From: Candidatus Leptofilum proximum
GTDB lineage: Bacteria; Chloroflexota; Anaerolineae; Promineifilales; Promineifilaceae
DNA: 64,000 nt
Direction of reading: 5' to 3'
Assembly: GCA_016710325.1 (NCBI GenBank)
Contig: JADJXK010000002.1
Span: 372,001 to 436,000, forward strand
Within the stretch, counting starts at the first letter, position 1. Each line of letters opens with the position of its first letter. The notes under the pieces are model-generated. The model did no database searches. It was given only the letters and a program-made list of their open reading frames with translations, and was not told where the DNA came from. Positions 15,827 to 23,997 of this stretch are shown in pieces. The position numbers were made by a program, and so were the translations under genes.

Positions 15827-17308
15827 ATGTTTGACGAGCCGTTTACGGACCACCCCACACCTCAATTTGGGCCGCAGCTGGCCACCATCCTGCAAAAGAT
15901 GTCTGGTCTCAACCGTGCGCCTGCCGCAGCACTGGGCAGCAGCTCCTCCGCTGCCGCGCCTGATTTCCCTGTTCAGGTGCTGCACCAGGCGCTTGTCGAA
16001 CAGTCGCCACAAGGCATGGCCATGATCCAGGCATTCCACCTCGTTTACACAAACCCCATGCTGTCCCAGATCACTGGTTACACGGCGGAAGAACTCCAGG
16101 CCCTGACGGTGGAGATGGTGAAAACCACCTTTCCCGCTGCTGATTTGCCTCAGGCGTGGCAGCAGCTGGTTCAGTCCCTGGAAACCGGACTACTGGAACC
16201 CCGGCTGGAGCTCTGTTTTCGCCATAAGGACGGCACCACACGCTGGGCAGAGACGCAGGCAACGGCCGTACAGTTCCAGGGCCAACCCACCATCCTGGCC
16301 ACCTGCACCGACATCACCCGGCGCAAGCAGGACGAGCTGGAGCTGCAAAAAGTGTACGGCGAGCTCGAAGTCCGCGTACGGGAGCGGGCCGAAGCGCTGG
16401 CCACGGCCAACCAGGCGCTCCAGGCACAGATCATCGAGCGCAAGCAGGCCGAAATTGCCCTGCAAGAAGCCCACCACCAGCTGGAAATGCGGGTAGCCGA
16501 ACGGACACAGGCATTGGCCCACTTAAACGCCGCCCTGGAACAAGAAAATGAGGAAAAATCCAGGCTGTTTGACCAGGTCAAACGGCAGGGAGAACAGCTG
16601 CAAATCCTGGCAGAGCGGCGCCAGCGCCTGGCCCATAAAGTAATTGTGGCCCAGGAAGAGGAGCGCCGCCGCGTCTCGCGCGAGCTGCACGATGAAGCAG
16701 GCCAGGCCCTCACCGCCATGAAGGTTGGCCTGGAGATGATCCTGGCCGACCTGAACACGGCCGATGACAGCCACACCACGTACCAGATGGTCCAGGAACG
16801 ATTGCAGCAAGCCATTGCCCTGTCCGAGGAAACCTCGGCGCGCATTCGCGACCTGGCCCACAACCTGCGCCCCGCTGCCCTGGACGATCTAGGGCTGAAC
16901 CTGGCCCTGGAAGGCTTGTGTCATGACTTTTCCACGTGGTCCAACCTGGGCGTGGTTTACGATGGCATAGACGTCCATCTTTCTAGTGCGGCCGAAATCT
17001 GCCTGTTCCGCTTTTTACAAGAAGCGCTCACCAACGTGGTGCGGCACGCCTGTGCCCACCAGGCATGGGTCAAGCTGAGCCAGAAGAGCACTGTCGTGCA
17101 GCTTTCCATTCTGGATGACGGGCAGGGGTTTGATGTGGCGCAAACCCTGCACCATCCGCACACGCCAGGCATGGGCCTGTTGGGGATGCAAGAACGGATA
17201 GAATCGCTAGGCGGCCAGCTGGAAATTGATTCCAGTCCGCAGGAAGGCGCCCATCTGGTGGTCACCATTCCGCTGACCGCCTCAGCGCCAATGCCGGAGG
17301 TGATCTGA
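15827..17308 (+). CDS. PAS sensor histidine kinase, HisKA_3 type
   Basis: This 493-aa soluble kinase has no transmembrane helix. Residues about 60-170 form a PAS domain (FHLVYTNPMLSQITGYTAEE, then FRHKDGTTRW and the PAC end TCTDITRRKQ). Next come two coiled-coil stretches (about 175-280), then HisKA_3 with phospho-acceptor His288 in RRRVSRELHDEAGQALTAMK. The HATPase_c has DDGQGFDV and GMGLLGMQERIESLGG. This class partners NarL/FixJ regulators, the next gene. It may sense a redox or small-molecule signal in the cytoplasm. It diverges from the hydrogenase operon, so it is a candidate regulator of it (inference). Confidence 0.92.
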   Translation: MFDEPFTDHPTPQFGPQLATILQKMSGLNRAPAAALGSSSSAAAPDFPVQVLHQALVEQSPQGMAMIQAFHLVYTNPMLSQITGYTAEELQALTVEMVKTTFPAADLPQAWQQLVQSLETGLLEPRLELCFRHKDGTTRWAETQATAVQFQGQPTILATCTDITRRKQDELELQKVYGELEVRVRERAEALATANQALQAQIIERKQAEIALQEAHHQLEMRVAERTQALAHLNAALEQENEEKSRLFDQVKRQGEQLQILAERRQRLAHKVIVAQEEERRRVSRELHDEAGQALTAMKVGLEMILADLNTADDSHTTYQMVQERLQQAIALSEETSARIRDLAHNLRPAALDDLGLNLALEGLCHDFSTWSNLGVVYDGIDVHLSSAAEICLFRFLQEALTNVVRHACAHQAWVKLSQKSTVVQLSILDDGQGFDVAQTLHHPHTPGMGLLGMQERIESLGGQLEIDSSPQEGAHLVVTIPLTASAPMPEVI

Positions 17309-17311
17309 GTA

Positions 17312-17977
17312 ATGATAAAAAGAATTCGTGTGGTCCTGGCTGAAGATCATCATGTGGTACGTTCCGCGTTTGCCGCACTGCTGTCTAAAGAGGCAGATAT
17401 TGAAGTCGTGGGTGAGGTGGCGGATACGGCCGTTCTCCTGGACACCGTCGCCAAACTCAAACCAGACGTGCTCATCCTGGACGCCCACATGCCGGGTGGC
17501 AAAGTCATCACCACCGCCAGGAAACTGCGCGAAGAACAGCCGCGTGTGCGCGTGCTGGTGCTGTCCGGCTACGAGCGCAACGAGTACATCGTGGGCCTGG
17601 TGCGGGCCGGGGTCGCGGGTTACGTACTCAAACACGATTCCACCGAAATGCTCACGCAGGCGGTGCGGGCCGTGGCTAGAGGCGAAGAATGGCTCTCGCC
17701 TCGCGTGGCCGACATCTTGATGAAAGCGATGCGCAGCTATGAAGATCGCCCCGCGGCCAAACTGACGGGGCGCGAAGTGGAAGTGCTCAAACTCATGGCC
17801 CAGGGGCGCAAAAACGGGGAGATTGCTGAGGACCTGGTCATCACAACTTCCACGGTGAAAAACCACGTGCGCCGGATTTTCCGCAAGCTCGACGTGGATA
17901 CACGGGTGGATGCCGTGCTGTACGCCATCGAGCATGAACTGGACCGCACCAGCAACGCCTCACAGCAGCTGCCATAA
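17312..17977 (+). CDS. NarL/FixJ-type response regulator
   Basis: A 221-aa regulator. The receiver domain has acidic residues in VLAEDHH, phospho-acceptor Asp57 in LILDAHMPGG, and Lys in VLKHDS. The C-terminal LuxR helix-turn-helix begins LTGREVEVLKLMAQGRKNGE and continues STVKNHVRRIFRKLDV. It lies 3 bp after the kinase stop, so the two form an operon and a cognate pair. Targets are unknown; the divergent hydrogenase operon is the first to test. Confidence 0.94.
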   Translation: MIKRIRVVLAEDHHVVRSAFAALLSKEADIEVVGEVADTAVLLDTVAKLKPDVLILDAHMPGGKVITTARKLREEQPRVRVLVLSGYERNEYIVGLVRAGVAGYVLKHDSTEMLTQAVRAVARGEEWLSPRVADILMKAMRSYEDRPAAKLTGREVEVLKLMAQGRKNGEIAEDLVITTSTVKNHVRRIFRKLDVDTRVDAVLYAIEHELDRTSNASQQLP

Positions 17978-17996
17978 GGATGCCGCCAAAACACAG

Positions 17997-18527
17997 ATGG
18001 ACCACGCCGATCACATTGTCTTAATTCGCGAAGGTGTACCCAAGCCAGGCGGCGTCTGGGCCGACTTTGGCTCGGGCACTGGCGCGTTTACCCTGGCCCT
18101 GGCCGATCTGATCGGTCCGCAGGCCACACTTTACTCGATTGATCAGAAGGCCGCGGCGCTGCGCCAGCAGCAAACGGCCGTACAAACCAGATTCCCCACG
18201 CTCCAGGTCCACTACCGCACCGCCGACTTCAGCCAGCCGCTGGACCTGCCACCGCTGGACGGTGTGATAATGGCCAACGCGCTGCACTTTGAGCAGCACA
18301 AGGACGCTGTGCTGCAGCAAATTTTTCGCTGTTTACGGCCGTACGGCCGTTTCATCCTCGTGGAGTACAATGTGGACCGGGGAAACCTATGGGTGCCCCA
18401 CCCGCTTTCCTTCACCACCTGGCAGCAGCTGGCCCGCCGCCACGGCTTTGTAGAGACCCGCCTGCTGGCCACCCGCCCCAGCAGCTTCCTGCGCGAAATT
18501 TATGCGGCCGTAAGTCTCAAGCCATGA
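17997..18527 (+). CDS. Class I SAM-dependent methyltransferase
   Basis: Starts at ATG 17997 (MDHADH), 19 bp after the regulator stop; a longer frame reaching into the regulator gene is not family-like. The 176-aa protein shows motif I DFGSGTGAFTLALADL, motif II LYSIDQKAAALR, motif III/IV LDGVIMANALHFEQ and post-motif RCLRPYGRFILVEYN. Such small methyltransferases act on diverse small molecules or lipids. Substrate unknown. The short spacing suggests cotranscription with the two-component genes. Confidence 0.85.
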   Translation: MDHADHIVLIREGVPKPGGVWADFGSGTGAFTLALADLIGPQATLYSIDQKAAALRQQQTAVQTRFPTLQVHYRTADFSQPLDLPPLDGVIMANALHFEQHKDAVLQQIFRCLRPYGRFILVEYNVDRGNLWVPHPLSFTTWQQLARRHGFVETRLLATRPSSFLREIYAAVSLKP

Positions 18528-18573
18528 ATAAACGAATGATTGGCATTGGCGCCGGGGCTACGGGCACGAAGAA

Positions 18574-18606
18574 AGATTGGGCCAATCTTGAAGATTGGCC
18601 CAATCT
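18574..18606. repeat. AGATTGGGCCAATCTT double palindrome, copy 1
   Basis: AGATTGGGCCAATCTT is followed at once by AAGATTGGCCCAATCT, so the site can fold several ways. Related copies are at 31218-31250 and 63140-63177, and a half copy at 13078-13100. Here it lies between convergent genes and could end transcription from both sides. Confidence 0.75.
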
Positions 18607-18608
18607 CG

Positions 18609-19571
18609 TCAACTTTTCTGCTGCCGCCCGGCTAGCAGCAGGTAGCTGTACAGCAGGATGCCGGTTACAATGCCCACGCTCCACTTGACCGGCCAGGGGA
18701 TGTTTTCATTGGGCGAGATGAAACCTTCGATCAGCCCGGCCACAATCAAAATCGGCACACAGCCGATGATCAGCTTCACCGCCTTGCGCCCGGCCAGCAT
18801 GAGGGCATCGCCCCGCTTCAGCAAACCGGGCTGGAGGATTGCCCAGCCCAGCATCAAGCCCGAGCCGCCCGCGATGAAGATGGCCGACAGTTCAATCACG
18901 CCGTGCCCAATAACAAAGGTCCACAGCTCAAAGCCCACGTCGTAATGCGCCGTCAGGCCAGTGATTCCCCCCAGCAGCAGGCCGTTGAAGATGAGAATGT
19001 ACAGGCTGAACAATCCGGCCGTAATGCCCCCACCAAAAGCCATGAAGGAAACCTGGATGTTGTTGGACATGATGAAGGCGGAGGTATACGGCCGTTCCTC
19101 CACCGGTATATTTGTCCACAACTCCTGATCTTCGATAAGCGGCCGCAGCTCCTGCACGTTGGCGGGCAGCAGCCAGGTGGAGGCATCCGGCTCCCAGTTG
19201 GTAAGAAAACCGGCGATGACCGCGGGGATAATAACGAGGAGAGCGGCCGTCAGGAAAAACGGCAGCGCCTCGCGAAACGTTGCCGGCAGTCCCACCCAAA
19301 AGTAGTGCTTCAGGCGGCGCACGGCCAGCGGTTCGCTCTGGTAAATGGTGGCATGGCCACGGGCCACCAGCTGGTTCAAAAACGTCGTCACCTGGTGCCG
19401 GGGGAACTCCCGCTGGGCCAGGGCCAGATCAGACGTGACCGAGCGGTAAAGCAGCCCCATCTGCTGCACTTCAGCAGGAGACAGACGATTCATCTGTTGA
19501 CTTTTGTCCAGGAGTGCAGTTAACTGCTGCCAATCAGCCTGGCGCGAGCGGTAAAATTGTTCAGCATTCAT
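18609..19571 (-). CDS. SpoIIM family (DUF95) membrane protein
   Basis: A 320-aa protein with an N-terminal helical cytoplasmic part (about 1-95: FYRSRQADWQQLTALLDKSQ and YRSVTSDLALAQREFPRHQV) then about six TM helices. FMAFGGGITAGLFSLYILIF and GLLLGGITGLTAHYD, then FVIGHGVIELSAIFIAGGSG, are the conserved SpoIIM-like core. In endospore formers SpoIIM helps peptidoglycan hydrolysis during engulfment; in non-sporulating bacteria this family is often paired with RDD proteins, as here with the divergent 19694 gene. Role unknown in this setting. Confidence 0.9.
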   Translation of the reverse strand: MNAEQFYRSRQADWQQLTALLDKSQQMNRLSPAEVQQMGLLYRSVTSDLALAQREFPRHQVTTFLNQLVARGHATIYQSEPLAVRRLKHYFWVGLPATFREALPFFLTAALLVIIPAVIAGFLTNWEPDASTWLLPANVQELRPLIEDQELWTNIPVEERPYTSAFIMSNNIQVSFMAFGGGITAGLFSLYILIFNGLLLGGITGLTAHYDVGFELWTFVIGHGVIELSAIFIAGGSGLMLGWAILQPGLLKRGDALMLAGRKAVKLIIGCVPILIVAGLIEGFISPNENIPWPVKWSVGIVTGILLYSYLLLAGRQQKS

Positions 19572-19614
19572 GAAGGGGATTATACTTAAGAGGGTTATAC
19601 AAAGAAACCAATTT

Positions 19615-19678
19615 AGGTGCGACGCACTTAAGATATTACCGTCCGCAGCAAAACAGCCTTAGGAAGTGCGTCGTACCT
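19615..19678. repeat. AGGTGCGACGCACTT inverted repeat
   Basis: AGGTGCGACGCACTT (19615-19629) and AAGTGCGTCGTACCT (19664-19678) are complementary at 14 of 15 positions, with a 34-base loop. The pair sits in the divergent gap between the SpoIIM and RDD genes, 16 bp before the RDD start, and could influence either promoter. Confidence 0.7.
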
Positions 19679-19693
19679 GGCACTGGACAACTA

Positions 19694-20488
19694 ATGACAG
19701 CACCCGATGAATTTCTCAATATCGACACCCCGGAAAACGTCGTTTTTGGCTACGAAGTGGTGGGCATTGGCTCGCGCTTCCTGGCCGCTCTGATTGATAC
19801 GACAATCATTGGCCTGCTGCTGCTGGCCACCAATGCCATCCTCATTTTGGTAGTTGTCGGCGGCTTTGATGACCTCTCCTCGGCCAGCTCTTTTGCCCTG
19901 GCCGTGTTGTCCCTCATCAGCTTTGCCTTTTTCTGGGGCTACTACATCTTTTTTGAGATGACCTGGAACGGCAGCTCGCCCGGCAAGCGCCAGGTGGGCA
20001 TCCGCGTCATTCGCGCCGACGGCACACCTATCACTCTGGCCGAATCGGTGATTCGCAACCTGGTGCGGCTGGTGGACTTTTTGCCGGGCGCTTATGGGCT
20101 GGGATTGGTGACGATGTTTATCGACAGCAAAGCGCGGCGGCTGGGTGATTTAGCGGCCAATACGCTGGTGGTGCGGGAGCAAACGGCCGTCTCCCTCGAA
20201 TCCCTCTCCCAGTCCACCACCCCCAGCAACCCCGTCGTCAGCCGCGCGCCGGGCACGGCCGAGCAGGTCGCCAACAAATGGCCCGTAGACAAACTCACCG
20301 AGGCAGACATCCAGCTGGCCGAAGCGCTGCTGCAACGCTACAACGATCTCCCCAACGGCGCCGTCCTGGCTCACCAGATTCTCAACCGCCTGCTAGAGCG
20401 GATGGGGCAGCCGACCAACACCGTTAAGGCGATGGAAGCCATCTACGCTATCAAACGCATCGTGCAAATCTACCACTACGAACGGTAG
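19694..20488 (+). CDS. RDD family membrane protein
   Basis: 264 aa with an RDD domain in the first 160 residues: GIGSRFLAALIDTTIIGLLL (Arg-Asp signature), a second TM segment, FFEMTWNGSSPGKRQVGIRV, and LVRLVDFLPGAYGLGLVTMF with the second Asp. The C-terminal 100 residues are soluble and helical (ADIQLAEALLQRYNDLPNG). RDD proteins are thought to be transporters or ion-handling proteins and often partner SpoIIM/DUF95 proteins, the divergent neighbour here. The stop lies 5 bp before a repeat hairpin. Confidence 0.9.
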   Translation: MTAPDEFLNIDTPENVVFGYEVVGIGSRFLAALIDTTIIGLLLLATNAILILVVVGGFDDLSSASSFALAVLSLISFAFFWGYYIFFEMTWNGSSPGKRQVGIRVIRADGTPITLAESVIRNLVRLVDFLPGAYGLGLVTMFIDSKARRLGDLAANTLVVREQTAVSLESLSQSTTPSNPVVSRAPGTAEQVANKWPVDKLTEADIQLAEALLQRYNDLPNGAVLAHQILNRLLERMGQPTNTVKAMEAIYAIKRIVQIYHYER

Positions 20489-20493
20489 AAAAG

Positions 20494-20541
20494 GTAATTG
20501 GGTAATTGGGTAATTACTCAGTTACCCAATTACCCAATTAC
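20494..20541. repeat. GTAATTGG tandem hairpin between convergent genes
   Basis: GTAATTGGGTAATTGGGTAA (20494-20513) faces its exact reverse complement (20522-20541) over an 8-base loop. It lies between convergent RDD and ABC-F genes. It has the same design as the heptamer hairpins, here with an octamer unit. Confidence 0.82.
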
Positions 20542-22175
20542 ATTCTTCCTCCCGCCGCCAGATAATCCGTATAACCACCGTCGAACTCGGTGAAATTCCC
20601 GTCCCTCAACTCCAGCACCCGGTCCACCACCTGGTCCAAAAAGTAGCGGTCATGCGACACAATTAGCAGCGTGCCGTCGAACTCCTCCAGCGTCTGCTCC
20701 AACACCTCAATCGAGGCGATGTCCAGGTTGTTGGTGGGTTCGTCGAGGAGGAGCAGATTCGGCCGTTCCAGCACCAGCTTGGCCAGCTGCAACCGGCTGC
20801 GCTCGCCGCCGCTGAGCTTGCCGATGGGCTGCTGCATTTGGTCGTAGGTGTAGAGGAAACGGTGCAAGAAGGCCACGGCCACCTCCCGGCTCACCGGGGC
20901 CGATTGGCGAATTTCGGTGATGAGATCGCGGCTGTAGTCCAGCGTTTCGTGCTCCTGGGCATAGTAGCCAATCTTCACGCTCGGGCCGATTTTGATCTGC
21001 CCGCCGTGAATGTTTTCCGGGTCCAGCAGCTGCTTCAGCAGGAATGATTTGCCTGCGCCGTTAGGTCCCACCAGCCCCACCCGCTCACCGTGCCACAAAA
21101 TCTGGTTGAGGCGGTTGAAGATGGTACGGCCGTTCTCAAACCTTCTTGTTACATTTTCCAGCTCCAGCACCTTATTGCTGCCGCGCCAGCCCGCCAGGTC
21201 CAGCGTCATGCGCCGCTGTTCAAATACCTTTTCCACTTTGTCCATCTTATCCAGCATTTTTTGGCGGCTGCGCGCCTGCTTGATGTGCCGCTCGTTCACC
21301 ACCAGCGAAGCCCACAGCTCAAAGCGAGCAATCGCCGCCTCGATGCGGGCAATCTCTTTTTGCTGGGCGGCGTAGAGCTGCGCCTGCCGCAGCCGCGCCA
21401 GTTCGCGCGCGGTCGTGTAGCTGGTGTAGTTACCGGGGTAGAGGGTCAGACGGCCGTTTTCCAACTCGGCAATATGCGTGGCCACCTCGTCCAATAAATA
21501 TCGGTCGTGCGAAATGATGACCACACAGCCGCTGTAGCCGCGAATCACCTTTTCCAGCCGCTGCTTGGCTTCCAGGTCCAGGTGATTGTCTGGTTCGTCC
21601 AGCAGCAGCAGGTCCGGCGCCTGCACCAGCAGCCTGGCCAACATCACCAGCTTCTTCTGGCCGCCGCTTAAATGCTCCGTCTGCGTCCCCCAACGGTCCT
21701 GACCAAAACCGAGCTGCACCAGCGTTTCTTTCACCCGGCTCTCGTAGCTGGCTCCGTCCAGCTGCTCCAGCTGGTGCAGCCATTTTTCGTGCTGGTTCAC
21801 CACCTTGGCCAGACGGCCGCCATCTTCATACACTTCGGGCGTACCCATTTGCTGTTCCAGCTCGGCCAGCTGGTGGTGAATGGCGGCGATGTCGGGAACG
21901 GCCGTCATCGCCTCTTCCAACGTGGTTTTACCCGGCGGCAAGTCTGGTTCCTGCTCCAACCGACCCCAGGTGAGCCCCGACTTGCGAAAAATGTTGCCCT
22001 CATCTGGCGCCAGCTCCCGCGCCACCAGCTTAAGCAGGGTCGATTTGCCCGTGCCGTTTGGCCCCACCAACCCCACCCGCTGCTGATTTTGTACTTCCCA
22101 GCTTAAGCCAGAAAAGATGAGCTTGCCCGTGAGGGAAACGGTTACCTTGTCGAGGTTAAATAAAATCTCAGCCAT
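20538..22175 (-). CDS. ABC-F family ATPase
   Basis: A 545-aa protein with two ABC domains and no membrane segment. The first has Walker A GPNGTGKST, signature LSGGQKKLVMLARLL and Walker B LLLLDEPDNHLD; the second has GPNGAGKSF, LSGGERSRLQLAKLVL and LLLLDEPTNNLD. An inter-domain linker (about 235-320, rich in Arg and Lys) includes RQAQLYAAQQKEIARIEAAI. ABC-F proteins act on ribosomes; some protect them from antibiotics, others rescue stalled translation. The linker is of moderate length, and which it does is not clear. The leader upstream (terminator 22250-22280, uORF 22307-22402) is what one expects of an antibiotic-responsive gene. Confidence 0.93.
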   Translation of the reverse strand: MAEILFNLDKVTVSLTGKLIFSGLSWEVQNQQRVGLVGPNGTGKSTLLKLVARELAPDEGNIFRKSGLTWGRLEQEPDLPPGKTTLEEAMTAVPDIAAIHHQLAELEQQMGTPEVYEDGGRLAKVVNQHEKWLHQLEQLDGASYESRVKETLVQLGFGQDRWGTQTEHLSGGQKKLVMLARLLVQAPDLLLLDEPDNHLDLEAKQRLEKVIRGYSGCVVIISHDRYLLDEVATHIAELENGRLTLYPGNYTSYTTARELARLRQAQLYAAQQKEIARIEAAIARFELWASLVVNERHIKQARSRQKMLDKMDKVEKVFEQRRMTLDLAGWRGSNKVLELENVTRRFENGRTIFNRLNQILWHGERVGLVGPNGAGKSFLLKQLLDPENIHGGQIKIGPSVKIGYYAQEHETLDYSRDLITEIRQSAPVSREVAVAFLHRFLYTYDQMQQPIGKLSGGERSRLQLAKLVLERPNLLLLDEPTNNLDIASIEVLEQTLEEFDGTLLIVSHDRYFLDQVVDRVLELRDGNFTEFDGGYTDYLAAGGRM

Positions 22176-22249
22176 GATCTACTCCGTTTTTGCGTAGCAG
22201 GCTGGCGTCTGAAAGCTGCTGCCAGCCTCCAGACGCATGATTTATAAAC

Positions 22250-22280
22250 AAAAAAGGCCGAGACATTTTCGCCTCGGCCT
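22250..22280 (-). terminator. Intrinsic terminator in ABC-F leader (attenuator)
   Basis: On the minus strand AGGCCGAG-GCGAAAATGT-CTCGGCCT is followed by TTTTTG, a textbook intrinsic terminator 75 bp before the ABC-F start. No complete gene ends before it on that strand except the short uORF, so it should act on the ABC-F transcript itself. GAGGCG in its left arm and loop (22270-22275) can pair with CGCCTC at the uORF end (22315-22320). That gives a competing antiterminator fold. A further hairpin, GCGTCTG...CAGACGC, spans about 22206-22236. Confidence 0.75.
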
Positions 22281-22306
22281 GAAAACTAAGCTAGTTTACA
22301 TAATAT

Positions 22307-22402
22307 TCATTCGGGAGGCGTACCGGTATTGGGACGTAGCCAAATAGAGCCACGACGGGTGGCTTCAGCATACCGACGATCAAACCACAAAATGAACATC
22401 AT
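22307..22402 (-). CDS. 31-codon leader peptide upstream of ABC-F gene
   Basis: Read by hand on the minus strand. Tandem ATGATG at 22397-22402 opens a frame beginning MMFILWFDRRYAEATRRG and ending TGTPPE with TGA at 22307-22309. It ends 26 bp before the attenuator hairpin, and its last codons hold CGCCTC, able to pair with the hairpin's GAGGCG. The peptide is rich in Arg and aromatic residues. No strong RBS is visible (AGGATATTCTAGGTCT precedes it). Translation is inferred from position and the pairing logic. Confidence 0.6.
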   Translation of the reverse strand: MMFILWFDRRYAEATRRGSIWLRPNTGTPPE

Positions 22403-22434
22403 AGACCTAGAATATCCTAAGCAAGGCCGGGGTG

Positions 22435-22628
22435 CAAATGGTCCAGCAATTCTCAATTTGGATTGAATCTAGCCTTATTACCCCCGGTTGAAACCGGCGG
22501 TTGAGATGAAAAACCTGCTGAAGCAGGTTTGTGGGCCTGTTTTTAACGTGCTTCAGCACGTTTCCATACGTAGCCTGGGGATTTATCCCCAGGCGGTGCG
22601 GCCAAATTGAGAATTGCTGCAAATGGTC
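22435..22628. mobile_element. MITE-like element with 18-bp TIRs and 9-bp TSD
   Basis: CAGCAATTCTCAATTTGG (22444-22461) and its perfect reverse complement (22602-22619) bound a 176-bp element with no gene. The 9-bp sequence CAAATGGTC flanks both ends (22435-22443 and 22620-22628), a target-site duplication. Inside are four hairpins: CCGGTTGAAACCGG, CCTGCTGAAGCAGG, ACGTGCTTCAGCACGT and GCCTGGGGATTTATCCCCAG. It lies between the ABC-F leader and the lipoprotein gene. No transposase with these ends is in the window. Confidence 0.9.
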
Positions 22629-22658
22629 GTTTGCCAGATCAACGGTATACTTCGGCCC

Positions 22659-23990
22659 ATGAATAAAAAGGTTTCTCTCTTGTTTTTTTTGTTGCTCTGG
22701 CTCACCGTCAGCTGTGACCTGATAAACAATTTCAACCAGGACCCGGCAGTCAATCCCACACCAGAAACGGTGCCCGGCAGTACGGCCGTTGTCACCAGCC
22801 CCCCAGCCGCAGAAATCACACCCGATATTGCCATTCCCACAACGGCCGTTACCCAAACCCGACCCTCGCTCCGCGTCTGGATTCCACCGGAAATTGCCCT
22901 GGCCACAGAAGAGAGCGCCGCCATTCTCAACACCCAGCTGGCGGCTTTCCGCAGCAGCCACCCCAACGTCCAGCTCACCATCGAGCAGAAATCAGCCAGC
23001 GGACAAAGCAGCATCCTGAACTACCTGCGCAGCGGGCGCACCATCGCCCCCACCATATTGCCCGATCTCATCGCTATTCCCATCGACCAGATTAACCCGG
23101 CCCTGAACGAAGAGCTCATCTACCCCCTGAATGGCCTGGTAGATACCACGCTGCTGGAGGATTTGTATCCAGCCGCCCTGGAACTGGTCATCAGGAATAA
23201 CCAGGTGAGCGGCTATCCGTTTGTGGTTACCGGCCTACCGCACCTGGCGTACAACAGCGATGTGGTTACGGAAACCATTCCCATCCGCTGGGAAACGCTC
23301 ACCACGCTGCCCCATCGGCTGGTATTCCCGGCCAACGGCACACCCGGCGGGCTGCTTTGCCTGGAATTTTACCTGGACGCTGGCGGCAGCCTCACCAACG
23401 AGGCGGGCCAGACAGCGCTGCAAGTGGAACCCCTGGCCACGGCGCTGCAGCAGCTGTTCACGGCTAAAAGCAGCGGCTTCATCCTGGACCAAAGCAGCAA
23501 CTACTCTACGCTGCAAGAATCATGGCAGATGTTCCAGACAGGCACGACCGCTTTTGCCCTCACCAGCAGCGAACAATATTTGCGCCAGCGGGATGAGGCG
23601 GGTGTTTTCCAGGTTACGGCCGTTCCCGGCCTACAGCAGCCACTAAACCCGATAATCAGCGGCTGGGCCTGGGCCATCAGCACGTCTGATCCCACCCGTC
23701 GAGTCCTGGCCGGTGAACTGCTCACCAGCCTGATCGACAGCAGCATCCTGGGCGAATGGAGCTACGCCAGCCACTACTTGCCTGCACGCCAGAGCGCGCT
23801 GGCCTTCTGGCCCGATGACGACCCCTACGTGCCGTTTGCCCGCGAACAGCTCAACCGCGCCAGACCGATGCCCATCAGCAGCACCAGCAGCATCATGACC
23901 GTGCTCAACAATGCCGTCTTTGACGTGGTTACCCTGGCCAAAACGCCGCAGGTGGCCGCCGAAGAAGCTGCCGCCGCCCTGCAGCCCTAA
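22659..23990 (+). CDS. Extracellular solute-binding lipoprotein
   Basis: The start is ATG 22659, giving a lipoprotein signal MNKKVSLLFFLLLWLTVSC with lipobox TVSC (Cys about 19). A Pro/Thr-rich linker follows (TPETVPGSTAV...). The mature part has the family-1 extracellular binding protein pattern: LRVWIPPEIALATEE, AFRSSHPNVQLTIEQKSA, LPDLIAIPIDQI, VSGYPFVVTGLPHLAYNS and PARQSALAFWPDD. It would bind sugars or oligosaccharides outside the membrane. No permease or ATPase genes are adjacent. The upstream part of the frame before 22659 lies in the MITE flank. Confidence 0.85.
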   Translation: MNKKVSLLFFLLLWLTVSCDLINNFNQDPAVNPTPETVPGSTAVVTSPPAAEITPDIAIPTTAVTQTRPSLRVWIPPEIALATEESAAILNTQLAAFRSSHPNVQLTIEQKSASGQSSILNYLRSGRTIAPTILPDLIAIPIDQINPALNEELIYPLNGLVDTTLLEDLYPAALELVIRNNQVSGYPFVVTGLPHLAYNSDVVTETIPIRWETLTTLPHRLVFPANGTPGGLLCLEFYLDAGGSLTNEAGQTALQVEPLATALQQLFTAKSSGFILDQSSNYSTLQESWQMFQTGTTAFALTSSEQYLRQRDEAGVFQVTAVPGLQQPLNPIISGWAWAISTSDPTRRVLAGELLTSLIDSSILGEWSYASHYLPARQSALAFWPDDDPYVPFAREQLNRARPMPISSTSSIMTVLNNAVFDVVTLAKTPQVAAEEAAAALQP

Positions 23991-23997
23991 ACAAACT

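Noticed and set aside
22407..22961. 184-codon minus-strand frame
   Set aside because: It runs antisense to the lipoprotein gene and across the MITE; composition is that of a shadow frame.
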